Origin: an uncultured Pseudodesulfovibrio sp.
GTDB taxonomy: Bacteria; Desulfobacterota; Desulfovibrionia; Desulfovibrionales; Desulfovibrionaceae
NCBI RefSeq assembly: GCF_963664965.1
Contig: NZ_OY761823.1
Coordinates: forward strand, 1,250,001-1,314,000
Reading direction: 5' to 3'
Length of the DNA stretch: 64,000 bases
Position 1 is the stretch's first letter. Each line of letters starts with the position of its first letter. Positions 17,164 through 26,677 of the stretch are shown here, in pieces. A program made the translations under genes and the position numbers. The notes beneath the pieces were generated by a model. The model had not been told where the DNA came from. It searched no databases and saw nothing but the letters and a program-made list of their open reading frames with translations.

Positions 17164-17265
17164 ATGGTCATGCGGGAATTCCAACGCTACTGGCGTGAGC
17201 TTGTCGTGTTCATGCTCATGCTGTCCGTACTGCTCCTGAATCTCGTATTGTTTGACTCTTTCTAG
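17164..17265 (+). CDS. 33-residue single-span membrane protein of the tad operon
   Basis: Begins MVMREFQRYWREL and continues as one hydrophobic helix (VVFMLMLSVLLLNLVLF) with a short DSF end. It begins three bases after the lipoprotein stop, with GGTAGGGG providing a ribosome site. The short, basic, aromatic N-terminus and single span resemble a small membrane subunit or assembly peptide. Its family is not recognised. A second ATG at 17170 is also possible. Confidence 0.6.
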   Translation: MVMREFQRYWRELVVFMLMLSVLLLNLVLFDSF

Positions 17266-17337
17266 CCGCAGGGAAAGGCGGCTGGAAGGAAGCGGGAAAG
17301 GGAACGGACAATTCGACAAGGGGAATAAGGGGGAACC

Positions 17338-18531
17338 ATGAATAACAGGATAATACCGGTCACGCTGTCGCTCATCGACGACGGAGAGCGCAAGCGGCTG
17401 GCGCAGATTATCAGCGCCAACCCGATGTTGCGCCTGCTCGATGAGGATGCCGAGGAAATGGGCGTACTCATCTACGAGCCCGGTCCCAGTGTGGACGAGG
17501 ACATGCCGCATATCATCCATGCCCTTGAGACGGGGCAGGCCGAGGATGTGTATCTGGCCGGTCCCCAGGCTGACCCGGAAGTGCTGATCCGCGGCATGCG
17601 TAGCGGTATCAGGGAGTTTCTCCAGTATCCGGTCAATGAGGATGATTTCCGGGCCGCCATCATGCGTACGGCCATGCGCGGCAGTCTTGAGGATAATGAT
17701 GTGGAAAAGGGAAAGATCACCACGGTTCTCGGAGCCAAGCACGGGCTGGGCGCGACCACGGTTGCCGCAAGCCTCGCATGGTGCCTGAACGAATCCGATC
17801 CCGGTTCGACACTGCTGCTCGACCTGCGCCGTCCCGGCGGCGAGGTGCCGTATTTTCTGGACCTCAAGCACGACTATGACTGGAGCCATCTGGCGGACGA
17901 CATTTCCCGGCTCGACGCCACATACCTCAAGAGCGTGGTGACCGAACATGAATCCGGCCTGCACGTCCTGCCCGGTCCCGCGGTGCATGAAGCCCCGGAC
18001 CCGCAGGTTCTCTATCTCATCCTTGAACAGCTTCGCCATGTCTACGCCCATGTGATCGTGGACACGGCATACCCGGACGATCAGATCCTGCCGCGTGAAA
18101 TTGAGCAGGCCGACATCGTGTTTGTTGTCACGCAGATGACCCTGCCGTGTCTTGCCCGCACATCCCGGCTGCTCGATTCCATCCGCAGTCAGGACCCGGA
18201 TGCCGACCGGCGCATGAAGCTCCTCGCCAACCGCGTGACAAAGGACAACGCCATCTCCGTTGACGAAGCCGCCGACGTGCTCGGAAAAGACATCGCGCTG
18301 CCCGTGCCGGAAGATTTCGCCGCGTCCCTGTCCGCCATCAATCAGGGCGTGCCCATCGTTGCATCGCATCCCAAGTCGCCTGCTTCCAAGGCGCTGCGTC
18401 GACTCGCCAAGGGGGTCGGCGGAAAGAAGAAGGCCGCGAAGAAGCGGTTCTCCCTGCCGTTTGCCGGACTGTTCGGCAGAAAGAAGAAGGGCAAGTCTGA
18501 AAACGACAACCTCGCAGGAGCGGTCTTATGA
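17338..18531 (+). CDS. tadZ: TadZ/CpaE pilus-localising ATPase
   Basis: A 397-residue protein with an atypical receiver-like N-terminal domain (residues ~1-120) and a ParA/MinD-like ATPase domain. The deviant Walker A reads [10 protein letters not shown]; the Lys that normally precedes the Thr pair is Ala, as in many TadZ proteins. A DTAYPDD segment and [11 protein letters not shown] follow. TadZ places the pilus machine at the pole. The C-terminus is Lys-rich. The gene overlaps tadA by 4 bases (ATGA). Confidence 0.92.
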   Translation: MNNRIIPVTLSLIDDGERKRLAQIISANPMLRLLDEDAEEMGVLIYEPGPSVDEDMPHIIHALETGQAEDVYLAGPQADPEVLIRGMRSGIREFLQYPVNEDDFRAAIMRTAMRGSLEDNDVEKGKITTVLGAKHGLGATTVAASLAWCLNESDPGSTLLLDLRRPGGEVPYFLDLKHDYDWSHLADDISRLDATYLKSVVTEHESGLHVLPGPAVHEAPDPQVLYLILEQLRHVYAHVIVDTAYPDDQILPREIEQADIVFVVTQMTLPCLARTSRLLDSIRSQDPDADRRMKLLANRVTKDNAISVDEAADVLGKDIALPVPEDFAASLSAINQGVPIVASHPKSPASKALRRLAKGVGGKKKAAKKRFSLPFAGLFGRKKKGKSENDNLAGAVL

Positions 18532-19898
18532 GTCTCGCAGCACGTTTGAACAGAGGCGCGGGCAAGACGCCCGCCGCGCCCAAGGCCGTCAAGGCAGTAA
18601 GTGTGGAACAGGCCGATCACTATTTCGAGATCAAGACCCGCATCCATGACCGCCTGATCGACATGATCGATCTGTCATTGCTCGACACGCTGGACGAAAA
18701 GGACATGCGTGCCGAAATCGCCAAGGTCACCGAAGGGCTGCTCTGGGAGGAATTCCAGAACGCCCCGTTGAACCTTGCCGAGCGCAAGCGGATGCTCTCC
18801 GAAATACAGGACGAGGTCATCGGGCTCGGGCCGCTGGAGCCGTACGTCAAGGACCCGACCATCAACGATATCCTCGTAAACGGCTACAAGCAGATTTACG
18901 TGGAGCGCGGCGGCAAGCTCGAACTCACTCCGGCCCGGTTCCGCGACGACGACCACCTTCGCAAGATCATCGACCGCATCGTCTCTCTCGTGGGTAGGCG
19001 TATCGATGAATCCCAGCCGCTGTGTGACGCCCGATTGCTGGACGGTTCCCGCGTCAACGCCGTGATCCCGCCGCTCGCCATTGACGGCCCCTCGCTTTCC
19101 ATTCGTAAGTTTTCCAAGGATCCGCTGGAAGTGCAGGACCTCATCAACTTCAAGGCCCTGACTCCGCAGATGGCGGACCTGCTTGACGGCATCGTGCAGG
19201 CACGGCTCAACGTGCTCATCTCCGGTGGTACCGGCTCGGGTAAGACCACGCTACTCAACTGCCTGTCCCGCTTCATTCCCGAGGACGAACGTATCGTCAC
19301 CATCGAGGATGCAGCGGAACTCCAGCTCAAGCAGGATCATGTTGTGCGCCTTGAAACACGGCCCGCCAACATCGAGGGCAAGGGCGAGATCGATCAGCGA
19401 GAACTGGTCAAGAACTGTCTGCGTATGCGCCCGGACCGCATTATCATCGGTGAGGTCCGAGCTTCCGAGGCCCTTGATATGCTTCAGGCCATGAATACCG
19501 GCCACGACGGTTCGCTCACCACGGTTCACGCCAACTCGCCGCGCGACGCCATGATGCGTCTGGAAACCATGGTCTCCATGGCGGGCCTCAATCTGTCGCC
19601 CATTTCCATGAAGCGGTACATTTCATCCGCTATCGACGTGGTCATTCAGGCCACCCGTCTGGTGGACGGTTCCCGCAAGGTCATCTCCATTCAGGAAATC
19701 ACCGGCATGGAAGGCGAGATGATCACCATGCAGGAAATTTTTGCCTTTGAGCAGACCAACATCAGCAAGCAGGGCAAGGTTGAGGGATATCACACCGCGC
19801 GCGGCATCCGGCCCAAGTTTGCCCAGAAGCTCGAACGCATGGGACGTCCGTTCCCGCCGGAAATGTTTCAGGTGGCCCCGGAAGCGAGGAGGATGTGA
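18528..19898 (+). CDS. tadA: Flp pilus secretion ATPase TadA/CpaF
   Basis: A 456-residue type II/IV secretion ATPase. The N-terminal helical region is followed by [20 protein letters not shown], Walker [11 protein letters not shown], an Asp box ([13 protein letters not shown]), a His box ([18 protein letters not shown]), and Walker B around [11 protein letters not shown]. It drives Flp pilus assembly as a cytoplasmic hexamer. Its start overlaps the tadZ stop and its stop overlaps the tadB start, which indicates tight translational coupling. Confidence 0.96.
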   Translation: MSLAARLNRGAGKTPAAPKAVKAVSVEQADHYFEIKTRIHDRLIDMIDLSLLDTLDEKDMRAEIAKVTEGLLWEEFQNAPLNLAERKRMLSEIQDEVIGLGPLEPYVKDPTINDILVNGYKQIYVERGGKLELTPARFRDDDHLRKIIDRIVSLVGRRIDESQPLCDARLLDGSRVNAVIPPLAIDGPSLSIRKFSKDPLEVQDLINFKALTPQMADLLDGIVQARLNVLISGGTGSGKTTLLNCLSRFIPEDERIVTIEDAAELQLKQDHVVRLETRPANIEGKGEIDQRELVKNCLRMRPDRIIIGEVRASEALDMLQAMNTGHDGSLTTVHANSPRDAMMRLETMVSMAGLNLSPISMKRYISSAIDVVIQATRLVDGSRKVISIQEITGMEGEMITMQEIFAFEQTNISKQGKVEGYHTARGIRPKFAQKLERMGRPFPPEMFQVAPEARRM

Positions 19899-20872
19899 TG
19901 AGTATCGCCCTGATTATCACCGTCGTCGGAACCCTCGTCATTTTCATGCTCGCCATGGGCGTGATCTCCTTTATTCGCGCAGACCGTGACGACGCGGATC
20001 GCAAGGTCAAGGATCGGCTCCGCCAGTTTGCCATGACCGAGGTCGAGACGCAGTCCTTTGATCTGCTGCTCGCCCAGTCATCCATGAGTCAGGTGCCGTG
20101 GTTCAACCGGATGCTCTCCAAAATGCAGATAGCGTCCAATATTTCCAGGCTGATCCGGCAGGGCAAGTCCAAGGGCACCACCGGAACGTATCTGCTCCTG
20201 TGTGCGCTGCTCGGCATGATCGGAGCCTATGTGGGCATCATGGTCGCGGACCGTCTCTGGATAGCCGTCGTTCTGGCCGGACTGCTCGGTTATGTGCCGA
20301 TACTGTATCTCAGGAAGCGGAAAGAGAGCCGCATGACCGCATTTCACAAGCAGCTGCCTGAAGTGCTCGACCTCATGAGCCGCGCACTCAAGGCGGGGCA
20401 CACCTTCGGCGGGGCCATGCGAATGGTCTCGGATGAATTTGATGATCCCATCGGCGGCGAATTCCGCCAGACGCTTGATGAAATCAACTTCGGCATGGAC
20501 GTGGACCGCGCTCTGGACAATCTGTTGGAGCGCGTGGATGTGGCTGACCTCAAATTCTTTGCGGTGTCCGTGAACATCCAGCGCGAAACCGGTGGAAATC
20601 TGGCCGAGATCGTTTCCAACATCGCCCGTCTCGTGCGTGAGCGGTTCGTCCTGTTCGGCAAGGTCCGCGTGTTGTCCGCCGAGGGCCGCCTGTCCGCACT
20701 CCTGCTGTCGGCGCTGCCCTTCATTACCGCCGGTATCCTGTATCTCATCAACCCCGGTTACATGAGCCTGATGTGGACCACCGAGTTGGGTCTCAACATG
20801 TCCTACGGCGCATTGTTCGGCATGACGCTCGGCATCATCTGCATGCGCCGCATGGTCAACATCAAGGTGTAG
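19898..20872 (+). CDS. tadB: Flp pilus inner-membrane platform protein TadB
   Basis: A 324-residue protein with N-terminal and central membrane segments and a type II secretion F (GspF) domain: LPEVLDLMSRALKAGHTFGG, an INFGMDVDRALDNLLERV helix and a conserved NIQRETGGNLAEIVSNIA. It forms the membrane platform with TadC. ATG at 19898 overlaps the tadA stop (ATGA), with GAGGAGG five bases before; an earlier GTG at 19895 is less likely. Confidence 0.93.
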   Translation: MSIALIITVVGTLVIFMLAMGVISFIRADRDDADRKVKDRLRQFAMTEVETQSFDLLLAQSSMSQVPWFNRMLSKMQIASNISRLIRQGKSKGTTGTYLLLCALLGMIGAYVGIMVADRLWIAVVLAGLLGYVPILYLRKRKESRMTAFHKQLPEVLDLMSRALKAGHTFGGAMRMVSDEFDDPIGGEFRQTLDEINFGMDVDRALDNLLERVDVADLKFFAVSVNIQRETGGNLAEIVSNIARLVRERFVLFGKVRVLSAEGRLSALLLSALPFITAGILYLINPGYMSLMWTTELGLNMSYGALFGMTLGIICMRRMVNIKV

Positions 20873-20881
20873 GAGCGCAGT

Positions 20882-21835
20882 ATGTTCAGTCCTGAATCCA
20901 TCCCGTTCTTCGCGGCAGGCCTTGCCTTCGTTTCCGTGCTTCTGGCCGGGTACGGCGTCATCGGCTACTTCGGCGGCACCGGGAATGTGGCGCGCCTCAA
21001 GGAGCGTGTTTCCGGCAAGCATGTGAACAGGAGTGATTCGCTTACTGCGCCGTTGGTGGAGGTGGGAAAGAACCTTGCTGCAAAGTTCGAGAAGATCGGT
21101 GAGCGGGTCGGCCCCAAGGACGAGGCCGAAGTGGACAGGAACCGCACGGCGCTCATTCAGGCCGGACTGCGTTCTCCCAACGCGCAGGTGAAATTTCAGG
21201 GTGTGAAGGTCTTTCTCGCATTGACCTTTGGCGGGCTGTTTCTGTTGTTCAGATTTTTCGGAGACCTCGAACTGTCGGTCCTGTGGACCTGTTTCGCCAC
21301 AGTGGCCTGTGCCTCGCTCGGTGTTTATGCGCCCGAGGTGTGGCTGCGGAAGAAGGTGCAGAAGCGCCAGTTGACCGTTGCCGACGAACTGCCTGACGCG
21401 CTCGACCTGCTTGTCGTCTGCGTGGAGTCCGGCATGGGACTCGATCAGGCCATTGACCGGGTCTGCACCGAACTGGTGACGTCCGGGCCGGTCATCAGTT
21501 CGGAACTCAAGCTCATGACGCTTGAACTGCGTGCGGGCAAGGCCCGTGCGGACGCGCTGCGCGGTCTGTCTGCCCGCGTGGGGCTGGATGATCTCGGCAG
21601 CCTGACCTCGCTGCTTGTTCAGGCAGATGTTTTCGGCATCAGCGTGGGGCGCACCCTGCGCGTGTATTCGGATGCCATGCGTACCAAGCGTTCCCAGCGC
21701 GCGGAGGAACTGGCGGCCAAGCTGCCCGTCAAGCTTCTGCTGCCGCTGGTCGGCTTCATATTACCTGCTCTGTTTGTGGCCATCATGGGACCGGCCGGTC
21801 TGACGTTCATGGAAGTCTTTTCCAAGGTGAACTGA
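20882..21835 (+). CDS. tadC: Flp pilus inner-membrane platform protein TadC
   Basis: A 317-residue GspF-domain protein: N-terminal hydrophobic segment, LPDALDLLVVCVESGMGLDQ, the FGISVGRTLRVYSDAMRTKR block, and a C-terminal membrane segment (LPVKLLLPLVGFILPALFVA). It pairs with TadB in the inner membrane. It lies 9 bases after tadB, with GGAG before the ATG. Confidence 0.93.
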   Translation: MFSPESIPFFAAGLAFVSVLLAGYGVIGYFGGTGNVARLKERVSGKHVNRSDSLTAPLVEVGKNLAAKFEKIGERVGPKDEAEVDRNRTALIQAGLRSPNAQVKFQGVKVFLALTFGGLFLLFRFFGDLELSVLWTCFATVACASLGVYAPEVWLRKKVQKRQLTVADELPDALDLLVVCVESGMGLDQAIDRVCTELVTSGPVISSELKLMTLELRAGKARADALRGLSARVGLDDLGSLTSLLVQADVFGISVGRTLRVYSDAMRTKRSQRAEELAAKLPVKLLLPLVGFILPALFVAIMGPAGLTFMEVFSKVN

Positions 21836-21858
21836 CCGGTCAGAAGGAGGAAAACACC

Positions 21859-23226
21859 ATGAAGAAATCGTTACTTATCATTGTCATCCTGATTTTTGGC
21901 CTGTCGCTGGCCGGATGTGCCACGCACAAGAAGCAGGAAACGTCGTTTCAGGAATTCGCTTACGGCGACAAGGAGCACGTCAAACTGAATGCGGCTCAGC
22001 ACGAACAGGTTGCCGACGGCTTCCTGCGTCGCGGCAAGCCGGAAATGGCGTTCATCCATTACAACAAGGCGCTTGAGGCAGACCCGGAAAACGCGGACGT
22101 CCGTGTCAAGAAGGGTGACCTGCTCGTGGACAGGGGGTTGGATGAACAGGCGCTGGCCGAATATCTGGCCGTTCTGGAAAAGAACCCGGATCATGCCATC
22201 GCCAACGAGGCTGCCGGGACCGTGTATTTCCGTGCCGGTCTGTACGCCGAGGCCAAGGCGCATCTGACCCGTGCCGTGGAAAAGAACCCCATGCTCTGGA
22301 AGGCGCACAACTATCTCGGCAACCTCCATACCCGCAATGCGGAATACGATCAGGCTGTCGCGGATTTCAGGCAGGCCATTGAATTGCACAAGGGGGAATT
22401 CAAGGACGAGATTTACAACAATCTCGGTGTTGTCCAGATGGCGATGAAGCAGTACGGAAAGGCCGTTAATTCCTTCCGTTACGCACTCAAGAACGGCGGC
22501 GTGTCCGCCCGAACATACAATAATCTCGGCCTTGCCCTGACTCGTCAGGGTCGCCTGACCGAAGCGCTTGAAGCCTTCAAGTACGCAGGCGGCGAAGCCA
22601 AGGCCAACAACAATCTGGGTTACGTATTGCTTACGGAGGGACGTCCCGCCGAGGCAGTGCCGTATTTCGAGAAGGCCGTGGAACTGGCTCCCAGTTTTTA
22701 CGTCAAGGCTGCCGACAACCTGAAGCGCGCCCGTATGGCTGCCCGCTTCTCAGGTACGTCCGTGGCTGCGGCCTCTCCCCGGATCGCACACAGCGGTTCC
22801 ACCCCGAACCCCCTGTCCGGCCAGTCTTTCCCCGACGCCGGACAGACCTCCGGCGAGCCTGCGGCAAATCCCGCGTCCGCAGGCTCGCCTCCTTCCGGAA
22901 AGATCCAGAAGATCGCCTTTGTTCCGGGTTCCGGGGATCAGATAACAGGTTCGACATGGGGCATGCACGTCAGTTCGTGGCGTGATCATGACTGGGCTTT
23001 CAAGCACTGCGAGAAGCTTATCAAGCAGGGCTGGCAGCCATGGATCAATCAGGTCGACCTCGGTGAGAAGGGTATCTGGTATCGCGTCCTCGTCGGACGA
23101 TATGATACCGTGGAAAAGGCAAAGGCCGAACGCCAGATGGTCATTGACCGGCTCAAGCTGACCCGTGCCCCCATCTACGAACTGGTGGTGCCGAATCCCG
23201 ATGGTTCGCACCTCCGGAAGAATTGA
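21859..23226 (+). CDS. tadD: TadD-like TPR lipoprotein with SPOR domain
   Basis: A 455-residue lipoprotein: lipobox LAGC at Cys19, TPR repeats over residues ~45-290 (for example GFLRRGKPEMAFIHYNKALE and NNLGLALTRQGRLTEALEAF), a Pro/Ser-rich linker, and a C-terminal SPOR domain (GMHVSSWRDHDWAFKHCEKL to RVLVGRYDTVEKAKAER). The TPR lipoprotein matches the TadD role in pilus secretion. The SPOR domain, which binds denuded peptidoglycan in other proteins, is an addition that could place the machine at poles or septa (inference). It is the last gene of the operon, followed by a terminator. Confidence 0.88.
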   Translation: MKKSLLIIVILIFGLSLAGCATHKKQETSFQEFAYGDKEHVKLNAAQHEQVADGFLRRGKPEMAFIHYNKALEADPENADVRVKKGDLLVDRGLDEQALAEYLAVLEKNPDHAIANEAAGTVYFRAGLYAEAKAHLTRAVEKNPMLWKAHNYLGNLHTRNAEYDQAVADFRQAIELHKGEFKDEIYNNLGVVQMAMKQYGKAVNSFRYALKNGGVSARTYNNLGLALTRQGRLTEALEAFKYAGGEAKANNNLGYVLLTEGRPAEAVPYFEKAVELAPSFYVKAADNLKRARMAARFSGTSVAAASPRIAHSGSTPNPLSGQSFPDAGQTSGEPAANPASAGSPPSGKIQKIAFVPGSGDQITGSTWGMHVSSWRDHDWAFKHCEKLIKQGWQPWINQVDLGEKGIWYRVLVGRYDTVEKAKAERQMVIDRLKLTRAPIYELVVPNPDGSHLRKN

Positions 23227-23272
23227 TCGGCCATAGTGTCATGGCGAGAAAACTTCCTTCGATAAAACGGCT

Positions 23273-23317
23273 CCCGGCAGGGCGTGAACATCGCGCCCGT
23301 GCCGGGGCTTTTGTTTT
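23273..23317 (+). terminator. rho-independent terminator of the flp-tad operon
   Basis: Stem CCCGGCAGGGCG (23273-23284) pairs with CGCCC-G-TGCCGGG (23294-23306, one bulge), followed by TTTTGTTTTT. It lies 46 bases after the tadD stop and before the kinase start at 23412. Confidence 0.85.
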
Positions 23318-23411
23318 TAGCGACGACCTTCCCTTTTACGACGGATTTCAATATGTTCTCAGTGATAAACCGGCCGGGACGCGACTGTCCGGCCATTTCG
23401 GGAGGGAACGT

Positions 23412-25550
23412 TTGAAAGGAGAAACCGCACGCCGCTTTCGTGTACTGGCCGTTGACGACGACCCGGACATGCTGACGACGTATCGCGATATCCTCTGTTT
23501 CGAGGGGGAGGAGCCGTCCGAACTGGAGGCGCTGTTCGATGAGAACGCTTCTTTGCCGTCTCCCGAGGAAATCGCGGCGGACGCAGGTCGGCCCGTGTTT
23601 GACGTGTGCACTCTTTTCAGCGCATCGGATGCCGTCCGAGAAATGGGCACGGCCCTTGACGAAGGTGACCCGTTCACCATCGCGCTCATCGAGATGAATC
23701 TGGGCGGCAGTATGGGCGGGTTGAAGCTGGCTGAAGCCATCCGGCATCTGGACCCGTACATCGAGATTGTGCTTCTCTCTGCGGCACCGAACGTGCCCCT
23801 CAAGGAAATCAATGCCCGCATCCAGCCGCCGGAACGCCTGCTGTATGTCCAGAAGCCGTTTCGCTCTCCTGAACTCAAGCAGATCGCCATGTCCCTGTGC
23901 TCCAAGTGGGATGCGGAAAGCCGCGTGCGGGAACTCAACGCCACCCTTGCCAGCAAGGTCGAGGCCCGTACTTCCGAACTCAACGCGGCCAACCGGCGTC
24001 TGCGCCTCGATATTTCCAAACGTGCCGCCGTACTGCGGGAATTGCAGGCCAGCGAGCAGCGGTACAGGCTTCTTTTCGAAAAGGACATCACCGGCAACTT
24101 CGCTTCGGATGCGGACGGTCTCATTCTTGACTGCAATGTGGCCTTTGCCGATCTTTTCGGTTTTGAGTCTCCGCAGGATGCCCATGGCGCGAACATTTTC
24201 AAACTATGGGATTCCATGGGAGGGGCGGAGCCGTTGCGGGATTTGCTTCAGGTTCGCCTCCGTCTCGGCAATCATGAAGTGACGTTCGTGCGCGGCGGCA
24301 TGAAGTTCCACCTGCTCGTGAACATCGACACCGTGCTCAATGCCGAGGGCGAGCCGGAAGAGCTGCGTGGCTACATTTTTGATATTTCCGAACCCAAGCG
24401 CCTTGAGGAACAGCTTCGCCAGTCGCAGAAGATGGAGGCGCTCGGTACGCTCGCGGGTGGTATAGCGCATGACTTCAACAACATCCTCGGGGTCATTCTC
24501 GGGTATGCCGAGATCATCGAGAATTCTGCCGAACCCGACTCCGGTCTTGAACGCCGCGTCGGGGAAATCACCCGCGCCGGAAAGCGTGCCCGCGATCTGG
24601 TCAACCAGATCCTGAATTTTTCCCGTCAGGGACCGCAAGAGCGGCATCCCATGACACTCGCACCGCTCATAAAAGAGGCGCTCAAGCTGTTGCGGTCCAG
24701 CGTGCCTGCCAATGTGGGGATCATTTCACGCATTGAGACCGACCGCGACAACGTCATGGCCGACCCGACGCAGATGCACCAGATCATGCTGAACCTTTGC
24801 GGCAATGCGTCGCACGCCATGCAGAAAACCGGCGGGACACTGACCGTCACTCTGTCGGACGTGCATGAAGATGACGCAGTGCTGCCGCCCGACGCGCTCG
24901 GACGCCCGGAACGGTTCGTGAGGCTGTCGGTGGCCGACACCGGGGCCGGTATCGAGCCTGACGTGGTGGAACGCATCTTCGATCCATTTTTCACCACCAA
25001 ACAGCAGGGCGAAGGGACCGGGATGGGACTTGCCATGGTCCACGGCATCGTCAAGCGGCACGACGGGTACCTCGAATTGGAGAACCGTCCCGGCGAGGGC
25101 GCTACGTTTCATGTTTTCCTGCCCCTGACGTCACAGGCCGAACGTCCCGAAACGGACGCGGCAGCCGATTTGGTTTTCCGCGAGGGGCGCATCCTGTTTG
25201 TTGATGATGAGAAGCCGCTCACCGATATCGGGCGCGAGATGCTGGAGTCCTTCGGGTTTGACGTGGTCACGCGTACGTCGAGCATCGAAGCGCTGGAAGC
25301 CTTCAAGTTCCGCAGCAAGGATTTCGATCTGGTCATTACCGACCAGACCATGCCGAACATGACCGGGCTGGAGTTTGCCCGTGAGATCCTGAAAATCCGT
25401 CCGGATATGCCGATCATCCTGTGCACCGGCTTTTCGGATGCCGTGTCCTATGACCGTCTGCGTGACATCGGTGTCGGGGATTTCATCATGAAGCCCATTT
25501 TGAAACACGACCTTATTTCGAGTATCAGTCGATTGCTGTCCAAAGATTGA
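23412..25550 (+). CDS. hybrid sensor histidine kinase with N-terminal pseudoreceiver
   Basis: TTG at 23412 is chosen because GGAGGG (23401-23406) lies 5 bases upstream and a strong terminator occupies the earlier frame. This gives 712 residues. Domains in order: a divergent receiver (FRVLAVDDDPDML; phospho-site block reads ALIEMNLGG, with Glu for Asp, and a ~45-residue acidic insertion), a coiled coil, a PAS domain (QRYRLLFEKDITGNF), HisKA with phospho-His in LAGGIAHDFNNIL, HATPase (N box LNLCGNASHA, G boxes VADTGAGIEP and GTGMGLAMV), and a C-terminal receiver with an intact Asp (LVITDQTMPNMTG). It is a soluble hybrid kinase, and its adjacency makes it a candidate partner for the tad activator at 11777. 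Confidence 0.9.
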   Translation: MKGETARRFRVLAVDDDPDMLTTYRDILCFEGEEPSELEALFDENASLPSPEEIAADAGRPVFDVCTLFSASDAVREMGTALDEGDPFTIALIEMNLGGSMGGLKLAEAIRHLDPYIEIVLLSAAPNVPLKEINARIQPPERLLYVQKPFRSPELKQIAMSLCSKWDAESRVRELNATLASKVEARTSELNAANRRLRLDISKRAAVLRELQASEQRYRLLFEKDITGNFASDADGLILDCNVAFADLFGFESPQDAHGANIFKLWDSMGGAEPLRDLLQVRLRLGNHEVTFVRGGMKFHLLVNIDTVLNAEGEPEELRGYIFDISEPKRLEEQLRQSQKMEALGTLAGGIAHDFNNILGVILGYAEIIENSAEPDSGLERRVGEITRAGKRARDLVNQILNFSRQGPQERHPMTLAPLIKEALKLLRSSVPANVGIISRIETDRDNVMADPTQMHQIMLNLCGNASHAMQKTGGTLTVTLSDVHEDDAVLPPDALGRPERFVRLSVADTGAGIEPDVVERIFDPFFTTKQQGEGTGMGLAMVHGIVKRHDGYLELENRPGEGATFHVFLPLTSQAERPETDAAADLVFREGRILFVDDEKPLTDIGREMLESFGFDVVTRTSSIEALEAFKFRSKDFDLVITDQTMPNMTGLEFAREILKIRPDMPIILCTGFSDAVSYDRLRDIGVGDFIMKPILKHDLISSISRLLSKD

Positions 25551-25576
25551 TAGACGGCTGACGGTCGTATTGTTTC

Positions 25577-25614
25577 AAAAAAAGAGGCTGCCTAAAAAGG
25601 CAGCCTCTTTTTTT
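25577..25614. terminator. bidirectional rho-independent terminator
   Basis: A perfect 13-bp stem AAAGAGGCTGCCT/AGGCAGCCTCTTT with a 4-A loop, flanked by A and T runs. It serves the kinase gene and the convergent HD-GYP/pyk operon. Confidence 0.93.
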
Positions 25615-25654
25615 GAAAACGTATTGCGTTGATTTCGGCAATGTCTGAAACCTG

Positions 25655-26677
25655 TTACGGCTTCATTTTGAGGTCCTGCACGAGAAGCAACTGGAGTGCC
25701 TTGGAAATGGTAGGATCGTAGCGTTTGTCCTGCCCGATATCCACTGCGGCGTTGAGCATGGGCAGTCCTTCGCCGTATGGGCGGCTTGTGATCATGGCGC
25801 AGAAGGAGTCCACCACGGCGCAGAGGCGGCCTGCAAAGCCCATTTCCCGAGTCTTGAGCGGGTAGCCGGAGCCGTTGAGGCGTTCATGGTGCTGGGAGAT
25901 GCATTCCTCCACTTCCGGGTACTTGAGATTGAGCTTGGTCATCATGTCATACCCCACTCTGGTGTGGGCGTTGACTTTGGTGCGCTCGTCGCCGGTGAGA
26001 GGGACTTTCTTGTCACGGATGAACTGGGCCACTTTGGTCATGCCCATGTCGTGCAGGAACAGGCCCGCGGCAAGTCGGTCAAAGGTCTGGCGTTTGACCG
26101 TTCCGGCCTCGCAGTCCTTGCGTTGCAGGCGGCCGAACAGGGCGAGGCCGAGAAAACCGCAGTTGACCGAGTGGTTCTCAAGAGAGTGTTCCTTGTGCAT
26201 CCGCCGGACAAGTCCGCGTGTGCGGTGGATGTCCGCGTGCAGGTATTCGGTCAGGACCATGAGGTCTACCCAGAGTTTTTCAAAGACCACGGGGACGGGC
26301 TGGTCGAGGAATTCCTTCATCCGGCGGGTGAGTGCCTGAGTGAATATGTCGGCTATTTCCCGTTCCTTGAGATTCTTGTCTACAAGAACGAGGTCAAGCT
26401 GGTAACTGATATGCTTGACGTATACGGGGTGGTCGTCGCGCGAGACAAAGATCAATCCCTCGTTCACCATTGATGCGAGTTCTTCGATCTGTCCGTTGGA
26501 AAGCCTGCCGCCCACCTTGTAGAAGGGCGCAATACGACATACATCCTCTTTGAATTCGAAGATGTTCAGCGGGGGGCGATACTTGTTGAAGCTGCCCAGA
26601 ATGTCCGCGCTTATCTGGTAATATTCCTCGTTCAGTCCGTCTGGTATATCATGTTTCGGCTTTGCTTTGGAATTCAT
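25655..26677 (-). CDS. HD-GYP domain protein (probable c-di-GMP phosphodiesterase)
   Basis: A 340-residue protein. The C-terminal half is an HD-GYP domain: FLHDMGMTKV carries the HD pair, and HHERLNGSGYP the GYP signature; the HTRVGYDMM helix lies between them. HD-GYP proteins hydrolyse cyclic di-GMP and usually favour motility over sessile growth. The N-terminal ~130 residues are not recognised. ATG at 26677 overlaps the pyk stop by one base (TGATG), so the gene is translationally coupled to pyruvate kinase, an unusual pairing. Confidence 0.85.
   Translation of the reverse strand: MNSKAKPKHDIPDGLNEEYYQISADILGSFNKYRPPLNIFEFKEDVCRIAPFYKVGGRLSNGQIEELASMVNEGLIFVSRDDHPVYVKHISYQLDLVLVDKNLKEREIADIFTQALTRRMKEFLDQPVPVVFEKLWVDLMVLTEYLHADIHRTRGLVRRMHKEHSLENHSVNCGFLGLALFGRLQRKDCEAGTVKRQTFDRLAAGLFLHDMGMTKVAQFIRDKKVPLTGDERTKVNAHTRVGYDMMTKLNLKYPEVEECISQHHERLNGSGYPLKTREMGFAGRLCAVVDSFCAMITSRPYGEGLPMLNAAVDIGQDKRYDPTISKALQLLLVQDLKMKP

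Noticed and set aside
16372-18369. 665-codon minus-strand frame opposite cpaC, the lipoprotein and tadZ
   Set aside because: It crosses several well-supported plus-strand genes and has low-complexity His/Gly/Arg-rich composition typical of antisense shadows.
23223-23411. Upstream extension of the hybrid kinase
   Set aside because: The stretch contains a strong terminator with a T run, has no domain content, and a better ribosome site lies at 23401-23406.
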